A stretch of DNA of 12,076 nucleotides from Desulfobacterales bacterium (GTDB lineage Bacteria > Desulfobacterota > DSM-4660 > Desulfatiglandales > B25-G16), in contig JABXJZ010000023.1 of the NCBI GenBank assembly GCA_013375335.1, positions 1 through 12,076 on the forward strand, read 5' to 3'. Shown here piece after piece: positions 6,594 to 12,076 of this stretch; position 1 is the first letter of the stretch, and every line of letters begins with the position of its first letter. The notes under the pieces are model-generated. The model was not told the DNA's origin and made no database searches. It worked only from the letters and a program-made list of their open reading frames with translations. A program made the position numbers and the translations under genes.

Positions 6594-7664
6594 ATGAGAT
6601 CGCATGAATTGTTCGTACGTTTGGGGGTCTTCATTATGTGCTTAGCTCTCTCAATGAGCATCTCTTCAGGCATGGATGCCCTCGCTGGAAGTAAAGGGGA
6701 GATGCATATAAGATTTAGCACCTGGCACCCGCCAGTGAGCAGAGAGGTGAAGACTGTTTGGATACCGATGCTCGAGGAGCTAAAGAAGCGAAGCAATGGC
6801 CGCATAACCTACACTATGTATTCTGGAGGCGCCCTAGGCAAGGGCCCAGAGCATTACGATATCGTAGCAAAGGGGCTTTCTGATATGGGCTACTTTACCG
6901 CGACCTGGACTCCAGGGCGTTTTCCTCTCAGCGACGTCCTCTCGCTGGCTGTCTGGGTGGATGGCAAAGACATTGGTACTGACATCGGCAATGCCATGTA
7001 CAAGCGCATCCTGCATCGGGAATTTCCTGGGGTGAAGATGATCGAATTAAATGGATGTATCAAGGCCTCACTGTGGACTACCAAGCCGGTGCGTACCCTC
7101 GAAGACTGCAGGGGACTTAGAATAAGGACACCTGGGGGTCACCAAACAACGTATATCAAGGCGTTGGGCGCAGAACCCGTATTCATGCCCCTTGGTGATG
7201 TGTATCTGGCCATGGAAACTGGTACTATAGACGGGCTGGTTACGTGCCCACCGTTGGTTCTCGCCTTCAAGCTCTATGAGGTTGCAAGGCATGGAACGAT
7301 AGCCGCCTTTGGGTGCGTCACAGAAGGTGTAATAATGAACGAGAAGAGCTGGGAGAGAGCACCGGACGACCTCAAGCCGATCATAGAGGAGGTATGCTCA
7401 AATCCCTTCCGAACTACCGGGGGATTAACCGTAAAGGTCTACAAGGTCATGATGAAGGAGATTGCAGACAGGGGGGTGGAGCTCTATTACCTGCCTCCCC
7501 GTGAAGGGTGTCGCTGGTATGCGAGATTTCAGGATATGACTCGTAAGTGGGTTGCGGATTTGGAGGAGAAGGGGCTTCCGGCACAAAGGGTAGTGCAGAT
7601 GTATAATGAGGAATGCGAAAGGCGTGACGTACGATGCGTCGCGTGCCCACCGGAATGGAAATAA
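6594..7664 (+). CDS. dctP: TRAP transporter periplasmic solute-binding protein (DctP family)
   Basis: This protein captures a substrate, usually an organic acid, in the periplasm and delivers it to the DctQM permease. The 356-residue form starts at the ATG at 6594, which has GAGGGGG 6 bases upstream. The ATG at 6588 touches that site and is less likely. Residues 1-31 form a signal peptide with likely cleavage after ALA. The mature part begins with a FSTWHPP strand. It has the family's YSGGALG (76-82) and the GLRIRTPGG motif (174-182), whose Arg178 is the position that normally binds the ligand carboxylate. GDVYLAMETGTIDG (201-214) follows. The mature protein holds nine cysteines (155, 172, 218, 241, 268, 306, 341, 348, 351), three of them close together at the C-terminus, which is unusual for the family. 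It leads a TRAP cluster with dctQ and dctM, followed by a molybdenum hydroxylase. The family is sure; the ligand is not known. Confidence 0.92.
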   Translation: MRSHELFVRLGVFIMCLALSMSISSGMDALAGSKGEMHIRFSTWHPPVSREVKTVWIPMLEELKKRSNGRITYTMYSGGALGKGPEHYDIVAKGLSDMGYFTATWTPGRFPLSDVLSLAVWVDGKDIGTDIGNAMYKRILHREFPGVKMIELNGCIKASLWTTKPVRTLEDCRGLRIRTPGGHQTTYIKALGAEPVFMPLGDVYLAMETGTIDGLVTCPPLVLAFKLYEVARHGTIAAFGCVTEGVIMNEKSWERAPDDLKPIIEEVCSNPFRTTGGLTVKVYKVMMKEIADRGVELYYLPPREGCRWYARFQDMTRKWVADLEEKGLPAQRVVQMYNEECERRDVRCVACPPEWK

Positions 7665-7693
7665 CTATCAGACTGTCTGCATTGAGTTGAGCG

Positions 7694-8182
7694 ATGAGGT
7701 GGTTTGAGGCGATCAAGAAGGGGATACAGCGCACGGATTTCTACCTCTGCTCGGTAGGCATGTGCCTACTCATTCCTATGATGCTGCTTACGGCTGCTGA
7801 TGTGATAGGCAGGGCCGCATGGGCCCAGCCTATCCCCGGGGCCGTAGAGGTATCCAGTTACATGTTAGCCTGCTTCGTACTGCTCGGTGTTGCATACACG
7901 CACCAGGTAAAAGGACACGTCCGCATATCGATGCTGGTGGCTCGACTCCCCCAGTGGGCCGGGCTAATCCTGGATGTTATAACCACCCTTTTGAGCCTCT
8001 TTATCATTTCCATCCTGGCATGGCAGGGCTGGATAGTGGGGATTGAAGAACGAGCGGTTTCAGACATGCTGAGAATTCCCCAGTTACCGTTTAGACTCCT
8101 GGTCTCGGCAGCGGGTCTTTTCCTCTCCCTAGAACTCTTGATTGACCTTTCAGCCTCTATAGGCAGACTGCTCAGGAGATAA
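7694..8182 (+). CDS. dctQ: TRAP transporter small permease subunit (DctQ family)
   Basis: This is a 162-residue inner-membrane protein with four predicted helices, near residues 16-38, 48-68, 87-107 and 130-152. It pairs with DctM to form the Na+-coupled permease. Family features are the DVIGRAAW segment after helix 1, PIPGAVEVSSYML leading into helix 2, and KGHVRISMLVARLP between helices 2 and 3. The length is normal for DctQ. The start ATG has only a weak purine stretch upstream, and the gene lies 29 bases after dctP, so reinitiation after dctP is plausible. Its stop codon is two bases before the dctM start. Confidence 0.9.
   Translation: MRWFEAIKKGIQRTDFYLCSVGMCLLIPMMLLTAADVIGRAAWAQPIPGAVEVSSYMLACFVLLGVAYTHQVKGHVRISMLVARLPQWAGLILDVITTLLSLFIISILAWQGWIVGIEERAVSDMLRIPQLPFRLLVSAAGLFLSLELLIDLSASIGRLLRR
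8174..8179 (+). promoter_or_regulatory. Ribosome binding site for the TTG start of dctM
   Basis: AGGAGA lies inside the last codons of dctQ, 5 bases before the TTG at 8185. It supports this rare start and implies coupled translation of dctQ and dctM. Confidence 0.65.
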
Positions 8183-8184
8183 CC

Positions 8185-9492
8185 TTGGATCCCATAACTA
8201 CAGGGGTAATCGGCACTCTTCTGGTATTCTTTCTCCTCTTCCTGGGCATGCCCATTGCGTTTTCATTAATGCTGGTGGGATTCGCGGGAATCACCTATTT
8301 GTCCTCTCTAGAGGCGGCGTTGCCAGTGGCTGCCCGGACGGTCTATGAGGTCTCGGCCTATTATCCCTACACGGTCATCCCCCTGTTTATCGTCATGGGT
8401 GGATTTGCTGGCAGCTCCGGGATGACTCACGAGTTGTACAGGGCCTTTGACAAGTGGCTTCGAAGATTGCCTGGAGGGCTGGGTATCGCGACTATTGGTG
8501 CCTGTGCCGGTTTTGCTGCTGTCTCCGGTTCTTCTGTGGCTACAGCGGCCACCATGGGAAGCATTGCCGCTCCGGAAATGAAGCGGTTTGGGTATGATCC
8601 AAGGCTCGCGACGGGCAGTATTGCTGCCGGCGGAACACTCGGATTTCTTATCCCCCCGAGTATAGGATTTATCGTTTACGGTATGTTGGCGGAGCAGTCT
8701 ATTGGAAAGCTTCTGATTGCCGGCATCATTCCCGGCGTTATTCTGGCTGCGGCGTATATGGGAATCGTTGTCCTTAAAGTCAAGATGAACCCAGGTTTAG
8801 CACCTGTCAGTCCTGAGCCGGTTACCTGGAGAGAAAAACTCGTGGCGCTCACCGATATATGGGAGCCCCTGGCGATCTTCTTGCTGGTCATGGGTGGTAT
8901 CTACATGGGCTTTTTTACCCCCACAGAGGCCGGAGCCATAGGGGCAACAACCCTTTTCCTTGTCGCCCTCATCAAGAGGAAGCTGAATGGGAAAAACCTT
9001 GCCCAGGCACTGCAGGAGGCCGTCCGGATTTCCGTAATGGTCCTGTTCCTCGTCGCTGGTGCTAATGTCTTCAGTTACTTTTTGGCATTGTCGACTATCC
9101 CAATGAAGGTAGCGGCATGGGCAGCGGGGCTGCAGGTATCGCCCTACCTTGTTCACGCCTTCATGATCCTCATCTATCTGTTCTTGGGATGTTTTTTAGA
9201 TGCAATATCAATGATGGTCCTTACGATGCCGGTTGTCTTCCCGGTCGTGGTAGCACTCGGCTTCGATCCCATCTGGTTCGGTGTCATTGCCGTCCTCATG
9301 ATGGAGGCTGGACTCATCACACCGCCACTGGGACTCAACATCTTTACCGTTGCTGGGGTAGTGAAGGACGTACCTGTAGAGGATATCTTTCGCGGCGCGC
9401 TCCCCTTTTTGTTGTCGATATTCGCGACCGTTATCCTCATCACGATCTTCCCAAAGCTTGCCCTGCTCCTCCCCAGTATGATGTTGCGGTAA
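8185..9492 (+). CDS. dctM: TRAP transporter large permease subunit (DctM family)
   Basis: This is the main transport channel of the TRAP system, a very hydrophobic 435-residue inner-membrane protein of about 12 helices. The diagnostic motifs are all present: SGSSVATAATMG (114-125), GGTLGFLIPPS (139-149), FTPTEAGAIGA (234-244), a GCFLDAISMM helix, and ITPPLGLN near the C-terminus. The length is normal for DctM (about 425-440). The start is TTG at 8185, chosen because the AGGAGA in the end of dctQ is well placed and the N-terminus MDPITTGVIG matches the usual short lead before helix 1. The gene is followed after 54 bases by the molybdenum hydroxylase genes in the same direction, so uptake and oxidation of one substrate may be joined. 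Substrate specificity rests mainly with DctP. Confidence 0.93.
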   Translation: MDPITTGVIGTLLVFFLLFLGMPIAFSLMLVGFAGITYLSSLEAALPVAARTVYEVSAYYPYTVIPLFIVMGGFAGSSGMTHELYRAFDKWLRRLPGGLGIATIGACAGFAAVSGSSVATAATMGSIAAPEMKRFGYDPRLATGSIAAGGTLGFLIPPSIGFIVYGMLAEQSIGKLLIAGIIPGVILAAAYMGIVVLKVKMNPGLAPVSPEPVTWREKLVALTDIWEPLAIFLLVMGGIYMGFFTPTEAGAIGATTLFLVALIKRKLNGKNLAQALQEAVRISVMVLFLVAGANVFSYFLALSTIPMKVAAWAAGLQVSPYLVHAFMILIYLFLGCFLDAISMMVLTMPVVFPVVVALGFDPIWFGVIAVLMMEAGLITPPLGLNIFTVAGVVKDVPVEDIFRGALPFLLSIFATVILITIFPKLALLLPSMMLR

Positions 9493-9534
9493 GTTGAGAA
9501 AATGGGCAATGCGACCAACTGCTAGCGGGTAATC

Positions 9535-9540
9535 GAGGAG
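9535..9540 (+). promoter_or_regulatory. Ribosome binding site for the GTG start of the iron-sulfur subunit
   Basis: GAGGAG lies 6 bases before the GTG at 9547. This strong site after a 54-base gap fixes the start and suggests independent initiation rather than coupling to dctM. Confidence 0.7.
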
Positions 9541-9546
9541 ACAAAG

Positions 9547-10026
9547 GTGAATACCGTAAAGGTTAGTTTTGTCATCAACGGCAAGAAAAGAGAGGTGGAG
9601 ATTCGGCCCAACATATCCTTGCTCGAGTTATTAAGGGATCACCTCAATCTTACCGGGACCAAGAGGGGATGTGAAGTGGGAGAATGTGGTGCCTGCACTA
9701 TCCTTTTGAACGGAAGGCCTGTTAATTCCTGCCTTGTGCTCGCACCTCAGATCAACGGAAAGACCATTGAGACTATTGAGGGTCTCGGTACGGAATCCTC
9801 GCTTCATCCGTTGCAAAAGGCGTTTGTTGACAAAGGGGCGGTCCAGTGCGGATTTTGCACCCCCGGGATGCTGATGTCATTAAAGGCGCTCTATGATGGG
9901 CGCGCCGCCGTCAACCGGGATGATATCAAGGAGGCGATTTCAGGGAATCTTTGCCGATGCACGGGTTACCAGCAGATAGAGGAAGCGGTTGAGTCGGTAT
10001 TTACAAAAGGGAGTAATGAGCCGTGA
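9547..10026 (+). CDS. Molybdenum hydroxylase small subunit, two [2Fe-2S] clusters (XdhC/CoxS type)
   Basis: This 159-residue protein carries electrons from the molybdenum centre toward FAD in a xanthine dehydrogenase-family enzyme. The N-terminal ferredoxin-like domain binds a plant-type [2Fe-2S] cluster through Cys42, Cys47, Cys50 and Cys62 (CEVGECGAC, then C). The C-terminal four-helix domain binds the second cluster through Cys101 and Cys104 (QCGFC) and Cys136 and Cys138 (CRC). All eight ligands are present and the length is normal. The start is GTG with a strong ribosome site. The stop codon overlaps the GTG start of the FAD subunit by four bases (GTGA), so the two are translationally coupled. 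The order small-medium-large is common for three-gene hydroxylases acting on purines, N-heterocycles, aldehydes or CO. This subunit does not reveal the substrate. Confidence 0.93.
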   Translation: MNTVKVSFVINGKKREVEIRPNISLLELLRDHLNLTGTKRGCEVGECGACTILLNGRPVNSCLVLAPQINGKTIETIEGLGTESSLHPLQKAFVDKGAVQCGFCTPGMLMSLKALYDGRAAVNRDDIKEAISGNLCRCTGYQQIEEAVESVFTKGSNEP

Positions 10027-10892
10027 TCCTGCCGGAATTTGATTACATAACGTTTAGCAGCTTAGATGACACTCTGGGTTTTTTGGCTGGCTATGGCGAT
10101 GAGTCAAAGATCGTTGCTGGTGGCACGGATTTGATGATCAAATTGGGACATGGGGAGATCAAGCCTCACTATGTTGTTAATCTCCTGGACATTCAAGAAC
10201 TCAAGGGGATACAAGTCCACGGGGATCGGATCTCCATCGGTCCTACAGTTACCCATACCGAGTTAGCAGGCTCTCCCATCTTGAGAAAATTTGCACCTGT
10301 GCTCTCCCAGGGTGCCGGTTTCATCGGTTCACCTCAGATTCGCAACCAGGGGACAATAGGTGGCAACATAGGCAATGCCTCCCCTGCAGCAGATACAGTA
10401 CCGGCGCTCATGGTCCTGAACTCCCGGCTAAAGATCATAAGGCGGGGTGAGAAGCGTTGGATTCCGTTGGCTGATTTCTTTGTCAAGCCCCATCAAACGG
10501 TCTTGGCCGGGGATGAACTGATTGCCGAGATTGAGGTGGAGAAGCTGCCGGAACACACGGCTTTTTCCTTTGAGCGAGTGGCCAGGAGAAGGGCCTTGGA
10601 CATCGCCCAGATGAGTGTGGCCGTGGTTTTGTTCATGGATGAAAAGGGGGAGCGGATACGTGAGGCACGGATTGCCCCTGGATCAGTGACACCCAGGCCG
10701 GTGAGGATGAGGGAGGCAGAAAGGATCTTGCACGGTCAGAGGGCAAGCGATGAGGTCATTGAACGAGCAGCGGCAGAGGTATCCGAAAGGGCGATTGATG
10801 AGACCGATCTGCAGTGGCTACCTGAGTACAAGAAGCCTGCACTGAGGGGCTTGGTCATCAGGGCCATTAGAGATGCCTTGGAGAGGAGATGA
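10023..10892 (+). CDS. Molybdenum hydroxylase medium subunit, FAD-binding (CoxM/XdhB type)
   Basis: This 289-residue FAD subunit passes electrons from the iron-sulfur clusters to an external acceptor. The FAD_binding_5 domain shows the pyrophosphate loop VAGGTDL (31-37) and the second motif IRNQGTIGGNI (106-116), followed by ASPAAD (119-124). The C-terminal CO_deh_flav_C domain occupies about 175-285. The protein contains no cysteine. It therefore cannot hold the extra [4Fe-4S] cluster of 4-hydroxybenzoyl-CoA reductase-type medium subunits, which argues against that reductive branch. The start is GTG with AGGGAG 9 bases upstream, overlapping the previous gene by four bases. Its stop overlaps or abuts the start of the large subunit. 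The family is sure; the acceptor (NAD+, ferredoxin or other) is unknown. Confidence 0.92.
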   Translation: MILPEFDYITFSSLDDTLGFLAGYGDESKIVAGGTDLMIKLGHGEIKPHYVVNLLDIQELKGIQVHGDRISIGPTVTHTELAGSPILRKFAPVLSQGAGFIGSPQIRNQGTIGGNIGNASPAADTVPALMVLNSRLKIIRRGEKRWIPLADFFVKPHQTVLAGDELIAEIEVEKLPEHTAFSFERVARRRALDIAQMSVAVVLFMDEKGERIREARIAPGSVTPRPVRMREAERILHGQRASDEVIERAAAEVSERAIDETDLQWLPEYKKPALRGLVIRAIRDALERR

Positions 10893-12076
10893 TGAATAGG
10901 CTGGGGACAGTGGGCAGAAGCATAGAGAGACGGGGGGCCAAGGAAGCGGTCCTCGGGAGGGCCGTGTATGCGGATGATATCAGGGTAGATGGTATGATCC
11001 ACCTAAAGGTCGTGCGAGGCACCCGTCCCCATGCCCTCGTCAGAAATATTGATACCTCGGCGGCTGAGCTCATTCCAGGTGTCATCAGGATATTTACCGC
11101 CCAGGATATCGAGGGGAGTAATCGTTACGGTATCATTACCAAGGACCAAGAGATCCTGGTGGAACGAAAGGTGAGGTATGTGGGCGATCCCATCGCTCTC
11201 GTGGCAGCTGAAGCTGAGTCCACTGCAGTTAAGGCAGCAAAGGCGGTCAAGGTGGAATATGAGGATCTAGCCCCTTTTTTCACCATTGAGGAGGCCAAGC
11301 GATCCGGTGACGAGCCCATTCACGAGGGTGGCAATCTTCTTTCCTCTCGGGATATCATTAGAGGGGATATAGACCAAGGCTTTGCTGAGGCGGATATAGT
11401 GATCGAGCAGACATATACCACCTCTATGGCTGCCCATGGGTATCTGGAGGCAGAGACAGGCCTGGGGATACTGGATGAGGGGGGGAGGATCGTCATTTGT
11501 GCATCCACCCAAAATCCTCACTATGACCAGGGGGACGTAGCCGCTGCCCTCGGCTTAAGACCCGATCACATCAGGATAGTCCAGTCTGCAACTGGTGCGG
11601 GGTTTGGGGGAAAACTCGATATCTCCGTGCAGGGCCTTATCGCCCTGGCGGTCCAGTACTTAAAGAGGCCGGTAAAACTGCGGTATACAATGGAAGAAAC
11701 CATGCAGGCAACGGCCAAACGGCATGCTATGGCAATGCACTATAAAACCGGGGCCAGGAAAGATGGCAGGCTCACGGCCGTTGACGTGAGATTCAGCCTT
11801 GATACCGGTGCCTATGCCTCCTATGGGTTGGCTGTCCTATCCAGGGCCTCGACCCATGCAGTCGGCCCCTATGAGGTTCCCCATGTGAGGGTCCATGGGG
11901 AGGTGTATTATACCAACAAGATATGGGCTGGCGCCATGAGGGGGTTTGGTGTCCCCCAGGTGAGTTTTGCCCACGAGGGGCAGATGGATTCCCTGGCCAA
12001 GGCCCTTGGTATAGATCCCTTTGAGATCCGCATGGTCAATGCCATGAGGTCAGGTTCAACAACAGTTACTGGACAG
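10889..12076 (+). CDS. Molybdenum hydroxylase large subunit (molybdopterin-binding), 3'-partial
   Basis: The frame is open to the window edge and gives 396 residues of a protein that is normally about 750-780. This subunit holds the Mo-pterin cofactor and the substrate site. Visible parts are the N-terminal a/b-hammerhead domain (about 18-130) and the start of the Mo-binding domain. That start has TQNPH (207-211, with the cofactor-contacting Gln208), TGAGFGGK (235-242) and MRGFGVPQ (350-357, with Arg351). By spacing, Arg319 matches the pocket arginine of xanthine dehydrogenase. Leu243 stands where xanthine dehydrogenase has its purine-binding Glu. In the usual GGGFGG loop the second Gly is Ala237. 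The catalytic glutamate near the C-terminus is outside the window. ATG at 10889 overlaps the previous stop; ATG at 10892 is better spaced from GGAGAG and equally possible. A nicotinate-, aldehyde- or other heterocycle-oxidising enzyme fits better than a purine oxidase. Confidence 0.9.
   Translation, partial: MMNRLGTVGRSIERRGAKEAVLGRAVYADDIRVDGMIHLKVVRGTRPHALVRNIDTSAAELIPGVIRIFTAQDIEGSNRYGIITKDQEILVERKVRYVGDPIALVAAEAESTAVKAAKAVKVEYEDLAPFFTIEEAKRSGDEPIHEGGNLLSSRDIIRGDIDQGFAEADIVIEQTYTTSMAAHGYLEAETGLGILDEGGRIVICASTQNPHYDQGDVAAALGLRPDHIRIVQSATGAGFGGKLDISVQGLIALAVQYLKRPVKLRYTMEETMQATAKRHAMAMHYKTGARKDGRLTAVDVRFSLDTGAYASYGLAVLSRASTHAVGPYEVPHVRVHGEVYYTNKIWAGAMRGFGVPQVSFAHEGQMDSLAKALGIDPFEIRMVNAMRSGSTTVTGQ

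Noticed and set aside
6388..6597. Short open frames in the pncB-dctP intergenic region
   Set aside because: They have no good ribosome site, no recognisable motif and AT-rich, promoter-like composition. The region is better read as regulatory.
7669..7679. CAGAC-T-GTCTG palindrome between dctP and dctQ
   Set aside because: It is only 11 bases with a one-base centre, has no T-tract for termination, and sits in a 29-base gap. Chance is a sufficient explanation.
8797..9156. A 119-codon minus-strand open frame inside dctM
   Set aside because: It overlaps a canonical DctM sequence, and its translation has no recognisable domain.
1..12076. CRISPR arrays, insertion sequences, tRNA or rRNA genes
   Set aside because: I saw no regularly spaced repeats, transposase motifs, terminal inverted repeats or RNA gene signatures by eye. 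A covariance-model search would be needed to exclude small RNAs.

Overview
The window looks like chromosomal DNA of an anaerobic bacterium, most likely a deltaproteobacterium (Desulfobacterota) or a relative. This is inferred from the gene repertoire, not from a marker gene: a tripartite TRAP transporter, a three-subunit molybdenum hydroxylase, an archaeal-type nicotinate phosphoribosyltransferase, a divergent KptA/Tpt1 homologue and a short RNase II/R protein. Shine-Dalgarno sites are purine-rich, and GTG or TTG starts occur at several genes.

Layout. At the left, on the + strand, are the 3' part of a NicO-family nickel/cobalt transporter gene (1-1028, 5' end off the window) and a gene for an exported nicotinamidase (1097-1801). 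A strong hairpin terminator (1827-1857) separates these from a convergent minus-strand cluster. In transcription order that cluster is pncB-like nicotinate phosphoribosyltransferase (6171-5014), a KptA/Tpt1-family protein (4997-4227), a small membrane protein (4203-3925) and an RNB-domain exoribonuclease (3843-1849). Gaps in the cluster are 16, 23 and 81 bases, so it is probably one operon. A 420-base AT-rich intergenic region (6172-6593) holds divergent promoter candidates and two short palindromes.

To the right, on the + strand, is a complete DctP-DctQ-DctM TRAP transporter (6594-9492). It is followed by the small [2Fe-2S], medium (FAD) and large (molybdopterin) subunits of a xanthine dehydrogenase-family hydroxylase (9547 to the window edge). 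The large subunit is cut off by the window end.

How the genes may work together. Nicotinamidase makes nicotinate from nicotinamide, and PncB puts nicotinate into the Preiss-Handler route to NAD. True KptA enzymes consume NAD and release nicotinamide, but this homologue has lost two of the four catalytic tetrad residues. The TRAP transporter imports some carboxylate and the Mo hydroxylase probably oxidises a ring or carbonyl carbon. The large subunit keeps the pocket arginine of xanthine dehydrogenase but has Leu where the purine-binding Glu should be. A testable reading is a nicotinamide/nicotinate scavenging and catabolism locus: periplasmic deamidation, TRAP uptake, then either NAD salvage or hydroxylation. 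The individual family calls are solid. The link between them is inference, and the substrate of the transporter and hydroxylase is not determined by the sequence.
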